A stretch of 64,000 nt of DNA, taken from assembly GCF_001571265.1 (NCBI RefSeq), contig NZ_BCTL01000007.1, positions 1 through 64,000 on the forward strand, written 5' to 3'. This document shows positions 1-8,849 of the stretch, piece by piece (positions within the stretch are counted from its first letter, which is position 1; each line of letters opens with the position of its first letter). Below the pieces are notes generated by a model. The model did not search any database. It was not told the origin of the DNA and saw only the letters and a list, made by a program, of their open reading frames with translations. The position numbers and the translations under genes were made by a program. This DNA comes from Cedecea neteri NBRC 105707 = ATCC 33855. GTDB lineage: Bacteria > Pseudomonadota > Gammaproteobacteria > Enterobacterales > Enterobacteriaceae.

Positions 1-140
1 CGTTCACCGTGTTCGGAACATGCAGGGGAAACAGATCTATGGGTGAACGGAATAACTACGGAGAGAAAGATATCTCACGAGGGATTTGCAAGAAACGTGT
101 AACTAAGAAACAGCCCCCATGGACCGGGAGCTAGCCATAA
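1..140. other. Unassigned sequence at the left window edge
   Basis: No gene could be recognised. Short open stretches run in from the edge (stops at 100-102 and 132-134) but none resembles the end of NadR, the E. coli neighbour of ettA. An 8-base inverted repeat (CGTTCACC at 1-8, GGTGAACG at 42-49) is visible. It may be the tail of a gene or element lying mainly outside the window. Confidence 0.3.
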
Positions 141-165
141 AAAAGGCACCGTGAAGGTGCCTTTT
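141..165. terminator. Rho-independent terminator of ettA
   Basis: The stem GGCACC (145-150) / GGTGCC (156-161) with a 5-base loop is flanked by an A run on the left and a T run on the right. It can therefore work in both directions. It lies just past the ettA stop codon. Confidence 0.85.
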
Positions 166-169
166 GCAT

Positions 170-1837
170 TTACTTGGTAACGCGCTTGTACTTGATGCGT
201 TTTGGCTCCAGAGCATCTGAACCCAGGGTACGCTTCTTGTACTCTTCGTATTCGGTAAAGTTACCTTCGAAGAATTCGACTTTACCTTCATCCTGGTAGT
301 CCAGAATGTGGGTCGCGATACGGTCAAGGAACCAGCGGTCGTGCGAGATAACCATCGCACATCCCGGGAACTCCAGCAGGGCGTTTTCCAGCGCGCGCAG
401 GGTTTCGATATCCAGGTCGTTGGTTGGTTCATCGAGCAACAGAACGTTACCGCCAACCTGCAGCAGTTTCGCCAGGTGCAGACGACCACGCTCACCGCCG
501 GACAGCTCGCCCACGCGTTTGCCCTGGTCGACGCCTTTGAAGTTAAAGCGGCCGACGTAGGCACGGCTTGGCATTTCGGTGTTACCGATACGCATAATGT
601 CCTGGCCGCCGGAAACTTCTTCCCACACGGTTTTGCTGTTGTCCATAGCGTCACGGAACTGGTCCACGGAGGCCAGCTTCACGGTTTCACCGAGGGTGAT
701 AGAACCGCTGTCAGGCTGTTCCTGACCGGACATCATGCGGAACAGGGTGGATTTACCCGCGCCGTTCGGACCGATGATGCCGACGATAGCGCCTTTCGGT
801 ACGGAGAAGCTCAGATCGTCAATCAGCAGGCGGTCGCCGTAGGATTTACGCAGGTTACTAACTTCCACCACTTTATCCCCCAGGCGTGCGCCAGGTGGAA
901 TAAACAGTTCGTTGGTTTCGTTACGTTTCTGGTATTCGGTGTTGTTCAACTCTTCGAAGCGTGCCAGACGGGCCTTGCCCTTAGACTGACGGCCTTTAGC
1001 GCCCTGACGAACCCACTCCAGCTCTTTCTCAATGGATTTGCGGCGAGCGGCTTCCGTTGAGGCTTCCTGCGCCAGACGCTGGTCTTTCTGCTCCAGCCAG
1101 GAGGAGTAGTTGCCTTCCCATGGAATACCTTCCCCACGGTCAAGCTCGAGGATCCAGCCGGCGACGTTGTCGAGGAAGTAACGGTCGTGGGTGATCGCCA
1201 CAACGGTCCCTTCGAAGTCGTGCAGGAAGCGTTCCAGCCACGCCACGGATTCTGCATCCAGGTGGTTGGTTGGTTCGTCGAGCAGCAACATGTCTGGTTT
1301 TTCCAGCAGCAGGCGGCACAGCGCAACGCGGCGACGTTCACCCCCGGACAGCTTCTCGATTTTTGCATCCCAGTCCGGCAGGCGCAGGGCATCAGCGGCG
1401 CGCTCCAGCTGCACGTTCAGGTTATGGCCGTCGTGCGCCTGGATAATTTCTTCATACTTGCCTTGCTGCGCGGCCAGCTTGTCGAAGTCCGCGTCCGGCT
1501 CGGCGTACTTGGCGTAGACTTCGTCCAGGCCTTTCAGCGCGTTAACCACTTCGGAAACGGCTTCTTCTACGGACTCACGTACGGTGTGTTCCGGGTTCAG
1601 CTTAGGTTCCTGCGGAAGGTAGCCGATCTTGATGCCAGGTTGAGGACGGGCTTCGCCTTCGATATCGGTATCGATGCCGGCCATGATGCGCAGCAGGGTG
1701 GATTTACCGGCACCGTTCAGACCCAGCACGCCGATTTTGGCGCCAGGGAAGAAGCTGAGCGAAATATTTTTCAGAATATGTCGTTTCGGCGGGACAACTT
1801 TGCCGACACGATGCATGGTATAAACGAATTGAGCCAC
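170..1837 (-). CDS. ettA: Energy-dependent translational throttle protein EttA (ABC-F ATPase)
   Basis: EttA is a cytosolic ABC-F protein that binds the ribosomal E site and gates the first elongation step according to the ATP/ADP ratio. The 555-residue product is full length for the family. It has two ATP-binding domains: Walker A GLNGAGKST at 39-47 and GPNGAGKST in the second half, LSGGE signatures in both, and Walker B blocks LLLDEPTNHLD and LLLDEPTNDLD. There is no membrane segment. A basic linker rich in Lys/Arg separates the two domains, as in other ABC-F proteins. The start MAQFVYTMHR is the family start. It is divergent from slt, as in E. coli. Confidence 0.97.
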   Translation of the reverse strand: MAQFVYTMHRVGKVVPPKRHILKNISLSFFPGAKIGVLGLNGAGKSTLLRIMAGIDTDIEGEARPQPGIKIGYLPQEPKLNPEHTVRESVEEAVSEVVNALKGLDEVYAKYAEPDADFDKLAAQQGKYEEIIQAHDGHNLNVQLERAADALRLPDWDAKIEKLSGGERRRVALCRLLLEKPDMLLLDEPTNHLDAESVAWLERFLHDFEGTVVAITHDRYFLDNVAGWILELDRGEGIPWEGNYSSWLEQKDQRLAQEASTEAARRKSIEKELEWVRQGAKGRQSKGKARLARFEELNNTEYQKRNETNELFIPPGARLGDKVVEVSNLRKSYGDRLLIDDLSFSVPKGAIVGIIGPNGAGKSTLFRMMSGQEQPDSGSITLGETVKLASVDQFRDAMDNSKTVWEEVSGGQDIMRIGNTEMPSRAYVGRFNFKGVDQGKRVGELSGGERGRLHLAKLLQVGGNVLLLDEPTNDLDIETLRALENALLEFPGCAMVISHDRWFLDRIATHILDYQDEGKVEFFEGNFTEYEEYKKRTLGSDALEPKRIKYKRVTK

Positions 1838-2079
1838 AGTGCGACTTTGCCTCTTTTATCGTGATGTAAGATGGTACATAACAAAGGCGAAGTGTAGCGG
1901 TTTTCACGGTCTAATCCCAGCGGGGTATCGTGCTTCTGCCGCGCATGGCGCCTTTATACGTTTAATGACCAAAATATCCCTCCCGGACGTGGCGTATTGT
2001 GTCTCCCCTGGTTAGCATGAATGCATTCGCTTATTGCAGCGCAGGCATGATGCCGTCAGCAAAATAATGAGGAGAAGGT

Positions 2080-4014
2080 GTGGTAAAAGCCAAACAAGTC
2101 GTATGGCAGTTGCTTGCCGCAGGCGTTAGCCTGGTGATGTTAAACGGCGCGGTACGTGCGGATTCTCTCGATGAGCAGCGCAACCGTTACGCGCAAATCA
2201 AACAAGCCTGGGATAACAAGCAAATGGACGTGGTGCAGCAGCTGATGCCCACGCTGCAAACCTATCCCCTTTATCCTTATCTCGAATACCGTCAGCTCAC
2301 CGACGACCTGATGAACGAGCCGACCGTCGCGGTGACCCAGTTTATCCAGGCGAATCCAACCCTGCCTCCGGCGCGCACCCTAAGCTCCCGCTTTGTTAAC
2401 GAGCTGGCAAGGCGCCAGGACTGGCGAGGTCTGCTGGCCTTTAGCCCCGAGCCGCCAGCCACTAACGAAGCAAAATGTAATTACTACTATGCCAAGTGGA
2501 ATACCGGGCAAGCGGATGCCGCCTGGGCCGGTGCGAAAGAACTTTGGCTGACGGGAAAGAGCCAGCCATCGAGCTGTGATGCTCTGTTTTCGGCGTGGCG
2601 GGCCTCTGGCACGCAGGATCCGCTGGCTTACCTTGAGCGCATCCGCTTGGCGATGAAAGAGGGGAATACCTCGCTGGTGAACGCGCTTGCGAACCAGATG
2701 CCAGCGGAATATCAGACCATTTCCAGTGCCCTGGTCAGCCTGCAAAATAACCCCAGCACGGTGCTGACCTTCGCCAATACGGTGGGCGCAACGGATTTCA
2801 CTCGTCAGGCGGCCGCTATCGCCTTTGCAAGCGTTGCCCGTCAGGATGTAGAAAATGCGCGTCTGATGATTCCTTCCTTGGCCCAGGCGCAGAAGCTGAC
2901 CGAGGAGCAGGTGCAGGAATTGCGTGACGTTGTGGCCTGGCGATTGATGGGCAGCGACGTGACGGATGAACAGGCTCGCTGGCGGGATGACGCTATTATG
3001 CGCTCCCAGTCTACCTCGTTGATTGAGCGGCGTGTGCGCATGGCGCTGGGTGCCGGAGACCGTACAGGACTGAATACCTGGCTGGCGCGTTTGCCGATGG
3101 AAGCCAAAGAGAAAGACGAATGGCGCTACTGGCAGGCTGATTTACTGCTTGAGCGGGGGCGTGAAGACGAAGCGAAAGGCATACTTCGTGCCCTGATGCA
3201 GCAGCGAGGTTTTTACCCGATGGTCGCCGCACAGCGGCTTGGGGAAGAGTATCCCCTGCGCGTGGATAAAGCTGAACCTGTGAACCCGGAGCTGGTACAG
3301 GGGCCTGAAATGGCCCGCGTCCGCGAGCTGATGTACTGGAATATGGACAACACGGCGCGTAGTGAATGGGCTAATCTGGTCACCAGCCGCAGCAAGCAGG
3401 AGCAAGCCGGGCTGGCGCGCTATGCATTTGAGCAGGACTGGTGGGATCTTAGCGTGCAGGCAACGATTGCCGGCAAGCTGTGGGATAACCTGGAAGAGCG
3501 CTTCCCGCTGGCTTATAAAGGCACCTTTGCCCGCTACGTGAGCGGCAAAACTGTGCCACAAAGTTATGCCATGGCGATTGCCCGCCAGGAAAGTGCCTGG
3601 AATCCGAAGGTACGCTCTCCAGTGGGGGCAAGCGGCCTGATGCAAATCATGCCGGGCACCGCTACCCATACTGTGAAGATGTTCAGCATTCCAGGCTACA
3701 GCAGTCCGGTGCAGCTTCTGGATCCGGACACCAACATCAATATCGGTACCAGCTACCTGCAGTACGTGTTCCAGCAGTTTGAGAACAACCGTATCTTTGC
3801 TTCCGCCGCCTATAACGCCGGGCCAGGGCGCGTGCGGACCTGGCTTGGGAACAGCGCAGGGCGGATTGACGCCATCGCGTTCGTGGAAAGTATTCCGTTC
3901 TCAGAGACGCGCGGCTATGTGAAAAACGTGCTGGCCTACGATGCCTATTATCGCTATTTCATGGGGCAGCCTGACAAAATCCTGTCGGACAGCGAATGGC
4001 AGCGACGTTACTGA
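2080..4014 (+). CDS. slt: Soluble lytic murein transglycosylase Slt70
   Basis: Slt is a periplasmic exo-lytic transglycosylase that cleaves peptidoglycan glycan strands to 1,6-anhydromuropeptides. The 644-residue precursor has a signal peptide (residues 1-27, cleavage after AVRA before DSLDE). A long alpha-helical superhelical region follows, then the C-terminal lysozyme-like domain with catalytic Glu504 in ARQESAWNP, GLMQIMP and the AYNAGPGR motif. The start is GTG at 2080, preceded by the strong site GAGGAG at 2069-2074; the E. coli gene starts at the equivalent place. It is divergent from ettA and followed by trpR. Confidence 0.97.
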   Translation: MVKAKQVVWQLLAAGVSLVMLNGAVRADSLDEQRNRYAQIKQAWDNKQMDVVQQLMPTLQTYPLYPYLEYRQLTDDLMNEPTVAVTQFIQANPTLPPARTLSSRFVNELARRQDWRGLLAFSPEPPATNEAKCNYYYAKWNTGQADAAWAGAKELWLTGKSQPSSCDALFSAWRASGTQDPLAYLERIRLAMKEGNTSLVNALANQMPAEYQTISSALVSLQNNPSTVLTFANTVGATDFTRQAAAIAFASVARQDVENARLMIPSLAQAQKLTEEQVQELRDVVAWRLMGSDVTDEQARWRDDAIMRSQSTSLIERRVRMALGAGDRTGLNTWLARLPMEAKEKDEWRYWQADLLLERGREDEAKGILRALMQQRGFYPMVAAQRLGEEYPLRVDKAEPVNPELVQGPEMARVRELMYWNMDNTARSEWANLVTSRSKQEQAGLARYAFEQDWWDLSVQATIAGKLWDNLEERFPLAYKGTFARYVSGKTVPQSYAMAIARQESAWNPKVRSPVGASGLMQIMPGTATHTVKMFSIPGYSSPVQLLDPDTNINIGTSYLQYVFQQFENNRIFASAAYNAGPGRVRTWLGNSAGRIDAIAFVESIPFSETRGYVKNVLAYDAYYRYFMGQPDKILSDSEWQRRY

Positions 4015-4031
4015 TTGCGCGAAGAGTATGT

Positions 4032-4059
4032 TATGCTGCCGTACTAGTTAAAGAGTATG
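4032..4059 (+). promoter_or_regulatory. trpR promoter and TrpR operator
   Basis: A -10-like TATGCT (4032-4037) is followed directly by GTACTAGTTAAAGAGTA (from 4041). This is close to the trp operator consensus, which is built around CTAGTTAACTAG. It lies 10-30 bases upstream of trpR, consistent with the known autoregulation of trpR. The second half-site is degenerate. Confidence 0.7.
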
Positions 4060-4069
4060 GTGGCCTGAC

Positions 4070-4408
4070 ATGACTCAGCTCTCTCAGTATTCGGCAGAAC
4101 AGGCCGAACAAAGTAATAAAGAGTGGCTCCGCTTTGTGGGGCTGTTGCAGCAAGCTTTTGGGCAGGAGCTTCACATGCCTTTGCTGACGCTGCTGCTAAC
4201 GCCGGATGAACGTACTGCGTTAGGTACGCGGGTACGGATAATCGAAGAGTTACTGCGCGGTGAGCTTAGCCAGCGTGAGCTGAAGAACGAACTGGGCGCG
4301 GGTATTGCAACCATTACCCGCGGCTCCAACAGCCTGAAGGCCGCGCCGACCGAGCTGCGTGAATGGCTTGAAAAAGAGCTGCTGCAGGGCGGAAAGCCAA
4401 CCCGCTAA
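4070..4408 (+). CDS. trpR: Trp operon repressor TrpR
   Basis: TrpR is a dimeric repressor that binds operator DNA when loaded with L-tryptophan, and controls tryptophan synthesis and its own gene. The 112-residue protein is all-helical, with the helix-turn-helix at about 68-90 ([19 protein letters not shown], identical to the E. coli recognition segment). The N-terminal 15 residues and the C-terminal tail are diverged, and the tail is a few residues longer than in E. coli (108). It follows slt and converges with yjjX. Confidence 0.97.
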   Translation: MTQLSQYSAEQAEQSNKEWLRFVGLLQQAFGQELHMPLLTLLLTPDERTALGTRVRIIEELLRGELSQRELKNELGAGIATITRGSNSLKAAPTELREWLEKELLQGGKPTR

Positions 4409-4412
4409 TGCG

Positions 4413-4931
4413 CTACCGGCCGTAAATCTCGTTATGAAACGGGCTTAGCGCCAGAATCACCGCCTGATGGTAAACGCTGCTCCGCGTGAGCTTTCCGGCG
4501 GTGAACACCCCAATCGCTCCCTCTTTACGCCCAATCTGATCGATACCCGTATAGTCCGACATCACCGGCCCCAGGGCGTTTCCGGCGCTGACTTTCTGCA
4601 GAATAATTTCCGGCAATGGCAGGGTAGCGGAACGGGCTTCACCGCGCTGCTGACGGTTCTCAATCACCACCCAGCTGAAGGTGCTACCTTCATCGATTCC
4701 GGCCTCAATGGCGACCCAAAAGTCGGCATCTGGTCTGATCTCCCGGGCATTTGCTACCCGGCACCGTGCGCCAGTTCGCGTTTCCTGACAGCCGTTGGGC
4801 TGCTCCGGCACGCCACTATCGACGACCACGGGCTCAATATGGCAGGATCCTTCACCATAAATCTCGCTAAACGCCTGCAGAATCGCCTGAATTTTGGCGG
4901 GATTGGTTGTTGCAGCTACGACATGGTTCAT
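4413..4931 (-). CDS. yjjX: Inosine/xanthosine triphosphatase YjjX
   Basis: YjjX is a Maf/HAM1-like house-cleaning phosphatase that hydrolyses ITP and XTP so that deaminated purines are not incorporated. The 172 residues match the usual 170-175. Family features are visible: [11 protein letters not shown] near the N-terminus, [24 protein letters not shown] and [15 protein letters not shown]. It lies tail to tail with trpR (4 bases apart) and head to head with gpmB, the E. coli arrangement. Confidence 0.95.
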   Translation of the reverse strand: MNHVVAATTNPAKIQAILQAFSEIYGEGSCHIEPVVVDSGVPEQPNGCQETRTGARCRVANAREIRPDADFWVAIEAGIDEGSTFSWVVIENRQQRGEARSATLPLPEIILQKVSAGNALGPVMSDYTGIDQIGRKEGAIGVFTAGKLTRSSVYHQAVILALSPFHNEIYGR

Positions 4932-4983
4932 AATAAGTCAGAACTCTCGATATTTCGTGACCGGAGTATAACGGAAAAAACGC

Positions 4984-5631
4984 ATGTTACAGGTATACCT
5001 TGTTCGTCATGGCGAAACGCAGTGGAATGCTGAGCGCCGCATTCAGGGGCAGTCAGACAGCGCGCTGACTGAAAACGGAGAACGTCAGGCCTGGCAAGTG
5101 GCCGAACGAGCCAGAGCCCTTGGCATCACCCACATCATCAGCAGCGATTTAGGCCGTACTCGCCGCACCGCAGAGATAATCGCCGAAGCCTGCGGCTGCG
5201 AGATTATCCTGGATTCGCGCCTGCGTGAGCTCAACATGGGCGTGCTTGAACGCCGTAAAATGGACTCTCTGACCGAAGAGGAAGAGAGCTGGCGACGTCG
5301 CCTGGTGGACGGCACCCCGGACGGGCGTATTCCTGAAGGCGAAAGCATGCTGGAGCTGAGCAACCGTATGCACGAAGCCCTGAACGCCTGCCGGGAACTG
5401 CCGGCCGGAAGCCGACCATTGCTGGTGAGTCATGGTATGGCGCTGGGTGGGTTGGTGAGTACGATTCTTGGCTTACCGGCATGGGCTGAACGTCGCTTGC
5501 GTCTGCGCAACTGTTCGATTTCCCGTGTGGATTATCAGCACAGCCCGTGGCTGGCGTCTGGGTGGGTGGTTGAAACAGCAGGAGACATCTCGCATCTTGA
5601 TGCTCCTGCTCTGGATGAGATCCAGCGTTAA
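4984..5631 (+). CDS. gpmB: Histidine phosphatase family protein GpmB/YtjC
   Basis: This 215-residue protein belongs to the phosphoglycerate-mutase-like histidine phosphatases. The phospho-histidine motif is at residues 7-14 (VRHGETQW, His9), and the second catalytic His is in LLVSHGMALGGL. It is annotated in E. coli as probable phosphoglycerate mutase 2, though a true mutase activity is doubtful for this subfamily; a sugar-phosphate phosphatase role is as likely. Its stop overlaps the 3' end of rob by four bases, converging. Confidence 0.93.
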   Translation: MLQVYLVRHGETQWNAERRIQGQSDSALTENGERQAWQVAERARALGITHIISSDLGRTRRTAEIIAEACGCEIILDSRLRELNMGVLERRKMDSLTEEEESWRRRLVDGTPDGRIPEGESMLELSNRMHEALNACRELPAGSRPLLVSHGMALGGLVSTILGLPAWAERRLRLRNCSISRVDYQHSPWLASGWVVETAGDISHLDAPALDEIQR

Positions 5632-6497
5632 CGACGAACCGGGATCAGGTATTCACAGCGGATATGCATCGGCACATCCTGTTCCCGCGTTTCATCCTGA
5701 GGATAGAAACGTTCGATGTCCTGACCTTTACGACGGGTCAGGTTGAGCGATGGCATACAGGTGCCATAAACCGTCAGGATAAAGTCCTGCAGCCCGGTGC
5801 CCAGCCCTTCATAGTTAAACTGTACATAATCCCCCCCTTCCAGCACCACCGGATGCGAGTCCGGCAGGAAACCATTCGCCAGCTCAGGCGTAAGCGCCGT
5901 GGTGTAGAAGACTTCCTGCTCATCGTCTTTTTCCGAGCTTGGACGAGGTTCATGCAGGCCGTACAGCACTCGCGGAATCGTCGGTGAGTTGCCGAGGAAC
6001 TGTGTCCAGAACTGGATGCGCATCTCATTGCGGAAGTCGGAGATTTGTTCCAGCGTGCAGCTGTAGCTTTGCGTCACCCCAACCAGATGCGTTTCCGGCA
6101 TCGTGATGAAGTGGGCCTGCGGTGGCGTAAATTCGCCGAGACGCAGCGGCGGGCGCATGCCAAAAGCGCTCCAGTCCGGCGAGCGACGATAGAGCGCCGG
6201 TGTTTGAGCAAACTGCTTTTTAAACGCACGGGTAAACGTCTGCTGCGAGTCAAATCGGTACTGAAGCGCAATGTCCAGAATAGGGCGCGCAGTCAGGCGC
6301 AGAGCAACGGCGGATTTGGAGAGTCGGCGGGCGCGAATATAGGCACCAATTGCGTGCCCGGTAACCTCTTTAAACATCCGTTGTAAATGCCACTTGGAAT
6401 AACCTGCCTTTGCCGCCACATTATCAAGGGCGAGAGGCTGGTCGAGGTGGCCCTCCAGCCAGCTAAGAAGATCGCGAATGATCCCAGCCTGATCCAT
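5628..6497 (-). CDS. rob: Right origin-binding protein Rob (AraC-family regulator)
   Basis: Rob is a MarA/SoxS-like activator of the mar/sox/rob regulon (efflux, solvent and drug tolerance). The 289 residues contain an N-terminal AraC/XylS double helix-turn-helix (residues 1-110, including AAKAGYSKWHLQRMFKEVTG) and a C-terminal GyrI-like ligand-binding domain (about 120-289). Length and domain order match E. coli Rob. It converges with gpmB; creA is divergent upstream. Confidence 0.96.
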   Translation of the reverse strand: MDQAGIIRDLLSWLEGHLDQPLALDNVAAKAGYSKWHLQRMFKEVTGHAIGAYIRARRLSKSAVALRLTARPILDIALQYRFDSQQTFTRAFKKQFAQTPALYRRSPDWSAFGMRPPLRLGEFTPPQAHFITMPETHLVGVTQSYSCTLEQISDFRNEMRIQFWTQFLGNSPTIPRVLYGLHEPRPSSEKDDEQEVFYTTALTPELANGFLPDSHPVVLEGGDYVQFNYEGLGTGLQDFILTVYGTCMPSLNLTRRKGQDIERFYPQDETREQDVPMHIRCEYLIPVRR

Positions 6498-6708
6498 AAA
6501 ATATCCTCATCCATACAAGCGAATGCCTGTTTACTAAGGTAGCGGATGATAGCATTTTTGTACTTTATGCATTCACCGTTTTTATTTAACAAGTTGTGCC
6601 AAATTTGCCGATTATGGAGGCAGGTTTTGCTAATAATGTGATATTCAACGACTTTTTGTCCGATTGTTGAATAGTCCCGTAGGGTAATTTTTAAACAATG
6701 GTAACAAT

Positions 6709-7182
6709 ATGAAATATAAAGCTTTAGCACTTTGCAGTGCGCTTCTGGCCGTGAGCTACGGCGCGAGCGCGGAGCAGATCGGATCGGTGGATACCGTGTT
6801 TAAAGTCTTTGGCCCCGATCACAAGATTGTAGTCGAAGCATTTGACGATCCTGATGTGAAGAATGTGACTTGTTATATCAGCCGTGCAAAAACCGGGGGC
6901 ATTAAGGGCGGCCTCGGATTAGCGGAAGACACGTCTGATGCGGCAATTTCCTGCCAGCAGGTAGGCCCGGTTGAACTCAGCGACAAGATAAAAGCGGGTA
7001 AAGCACAGGGGGATGTCGTCTTCCAGAAGCGAACGTCGCTGGTGTTTAAAAAGCTGCAAGTGGTGCGTTTCTATGATGCGAAGCGTAATGCGCTGGCCTA
7101 TCTTGCCTACTCTGACCGCGTTGTTGAAGGTTCGCCGAAGAACGCCATCAGCGCGGTGCCGATTATTCCGTGGAGTAAATAA
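6709..7182 (+). CDS. creA: CreA, conserved periplasmic protein
   Basis: CreA is a secreted protein of unknown biochemical function. The 157-residue precursor has a signal peptide (residues 1-21, ending GASA before EQIGS) and a highly conserved body ([38 protein letters not shown]). In E. coli it heads creABCD, with the CreBC two-component system and CreD. Here creB, creC and creD are not in the window, so creA stands alone next to a LysR gene. Confidence 0.95.
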   Translation: MKYKALALCSALLAVSYGASAEQIGSVDTVFKVFGPDHKIVVEAFDDPDVKNVTCYISRAKTGGIKGGLGLAEDTSDAAISCQQVGPVELSDKIKAGKAQGDVVFQKRTSLVFKKLQVVRFYDAKRNALAYLAYSDRVVEGSPKNAISAVPIIPWSK

Positions 7183-7231
7183 TCGTCTCTCCTGCCGTTG
7201 AACGGATGCGCCCACGCGTGACCGGCATGAG

Positions 7232-7264
7232 AAGCCTGATGTATTTCTGATGCATCAGGCTTGT
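7232..7264 (+). terminator. Hairpin downstream of creA
   Basis: There is a perfect 10-base inverted repeat, AAGCCTGATG (7232-7241) / CATCAGGCTT (7253-7262), with an 11-base loop and only a short T-rich tail. It is a likely weak terminator separating creA from the LysR gene. Confidence 0.6.
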
Positions 7265-7325
7265 CAGTTCTTACCTTCCTTATTAGTGTGTTATGACCGT
7301 GCCGTTGCCTTTTAAGGCTTCTTTG

Positions 7326-8228
7326 ATGCAGATCGAGCCTCTACCGCCCCTTAATACCCTTATCGCCTTCGAATGTGTGGCCCGCTATGGCAACATTTCT
7401 CGTGCGGCGGAAGAGCTTAACCTGACGCAAAGCGCCACCAGCCGGCAAATCCTGCAGCTGGAAGAGATGCTCGGCTGCAAACTTTTTACCCGCACCCAGC
7501 GGCGAGTGCTGCTTACGCCACGCGGTGAAGCTTACGCGGAGCGGGTCAGGCAGCAGCTGGCTGCACTGTCGCATGCCACGGCGGAAGTGATGGGCTGGAC
7601 CGGGCTGCCACAGGTGACCATCGCCTGTACCAGCGCTATGAGCTCGCTTTGGCTGTCGTCGCGCCTTTCGGCGCTACATCGTGAGCTGCCGGATTTACAG
7701 ATTCGCATGAAAATCACCGACAACTTCTCCGAACTGCGCTCATCGGAATTTGATCTGGCTATTTTTTACCTGCGGAGCGTGCCCATCGGCTTTCACGCCA
7801 CGCCGCTCTTCGATGAAGTCTGCTACCCCATGTGCTCCCCGGCGTTTCTCTCACGCATTGGTTCAGACGCCCCGGCGGAAGCGCTGCTGCAGCACACGCT
7901 GCTGATTCAGGACGATCCGCAGCGGGAGTGGACCGGGTGGAGCGACTGGTTTGCCTCGCAGAATGTTTTGAGCTTTGTGCCACGGCAAACCTGGCGAGCC
8001 AATAACTACCCGTTTTTGGTGGAGACGGCGGTCCGCGGCGACGGGATATTACTCGGCTGGGAAGGGCTAGTGCAGGATTATCTTAACCGGGGTGAACTTG
8101 TTGCGGCGCACTCTGGAAAGCTGGCGGCCGCCAGTAAATGTTTCCTGCTTATCCCACAGGATCGCTATATGAAGCCGGTTGTTCGTCATGTGATGAGCTG
8201 GCTTCAGCGACAGCCGTTGGTGGAATAA
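7326..8228 (+). CDS. LysR-family transcriptional regulator (GcvA-like)
   Basis: The protein has the N-terminal winged helix-turn-helix of LysR regulators (LPPLNTLIAFECVARYGN, then RAAEELNLTQSATSRQI) and a C-terminal periplasmic-binding-protein-like effector domain of about 200 residues. The opening resembles the GcvA/AmpR branch. I chose ATG 7326 (300 residues) because AAGG lies eight bases before it and it gives the family-typical N-terminus; ATG 7293 is in frame but has no clear ribosome site. It lies 600 bases upstream of the ABC/hydrolase operon on the same strand, so it is the natural candidate regulator, but this is inference. Confidence 0.88.
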   Translation: MQIEPLPPLNTLIAFECVARYGNISRAAEELNLTQSATSRQILQLEEMLGCKLFTRTQRRVLLTPRGEAYAERVRQQLAALSHATAEVMGWTGLPQVTIACTSAMSSLWLSSRLSALHRELPDLQIRMKITDNFSELRSSEFDLAIFYLRSVPIGFHATPLFDEVCYPMCSPAFLSRIGSDAPAEALLQHTLLIQDDPQREWTGWSDWFASQNVLSFVPRQTWRANNYPFLVETAVRGDGILLGWEGLVQDYLNRGELVAAHSGKLAAASKCFLLIPQDRYMKPVVRHVMSWLQRQPLVE

Positions 8229-8357
8229 GCAGAAAATAGATGTAAATCACAAAAGACGATTATTTTATTATTTGGGTCATCAATAAATTATCTGCATATT
8301 TTATTAGCCATAACGTTTTCTTATGTAACGTAGCGAGAAATAATCGATGCATTACTT

Positions 8358-8657
8358 TTAATCCTTTGGTTTATTTATTGTCTCTAAATCCAGAGGCGGT
8401 ATTTTATTTTTTAACTCGCCCCGGCGACGATAAGAAGTATGCATACCTATAAGCGTGAAAACCAGCCACATCGACTGTGATATTACTGACGCTAAATTAA
8501 AATCATGGCTGAGAGAATACAGCCCGCCCACGCAGCCTGCGATGTTAAGACAGGCGTAACCATTTGAATCTATTGATAGCCTTCGCATTTGAACCAGCGC
8601 GTATGCCAGCAGGTAACAAAACACGCCAATTAAACCTACAAGGGTATGTAGTTCCAC
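8358..8657 (-). CDS. Small integral membrane protein (CBU_0592-like family)
   Basis: This 99-residue protein starts at GTG 8657, preceded on its strand by AGGAAAG. It has about three hydrophobic segments (LVGLIGVFCYLLAYALVQM, then around YACLNIAGCVGGLYSL, then VISQSMWLVFTLIG) and a charged C-terminal tail. The pattern resembles small proteins annotated as the CBU_0592 family, whose function is unknown; this assignment is from memory of the family. The open frame extends upstream to 8753 but that part is charged and unlike the family. The gene lies in AT-rich DNA, opposite to its neighbours. Confidence 0.65.
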   Translation of the reverse strand: MELHTLVGLIGVFCYLLAYALVQMRRLSIDSNGYACLNIAGCVGGLYSLSHDFNLASVISQSMWLVFTLIGMHTSYRRRGELKNKIPPLDLETINKPKD

Positions 8658-8772
8658 TTTTTCTTTCCTGATGTGACTCCGTGAACGGGAAATTATCTTT
8701 TTTGCCGTGGTTCTGCCGTGCATTTTTTTCATAGTCTGATACGAAAAACTCATGCCTCAGTGTTTAGCTGTT

Positions 8773-8786
8773 TTGATATAAATCAT
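8773..8786 (+). promoter_or_regulatory. FNR-like (or CRP-like) palindrome upstream of the ABC operon
   Basis: TTGAT-ATAA-ATCAT matches 9 of 10 defined positions of the FNR box TTGAT-N4-ATCAA. It also reads as a weak CRP site (TTTGA-N6-TCATA). It lies about 64 bases before the first start codon of the operon. An imperfect palindrome CTGGCC-GGT-GGTCAG follows at 8807-8821 and might bind another regulator. Confidence 0.45.
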
Positions 8787-8849
8787 AAATAGATGTGCTA
8801 TGGCATCTGGCCGGTGGTCAGACAAACAAATAATAACGGAGAAAAATAA

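Noticed and set aside
2380-3669. Several antisense frames in slt
   Set aside because: All lie within the Slt coding sequence and show no recognisable domain.
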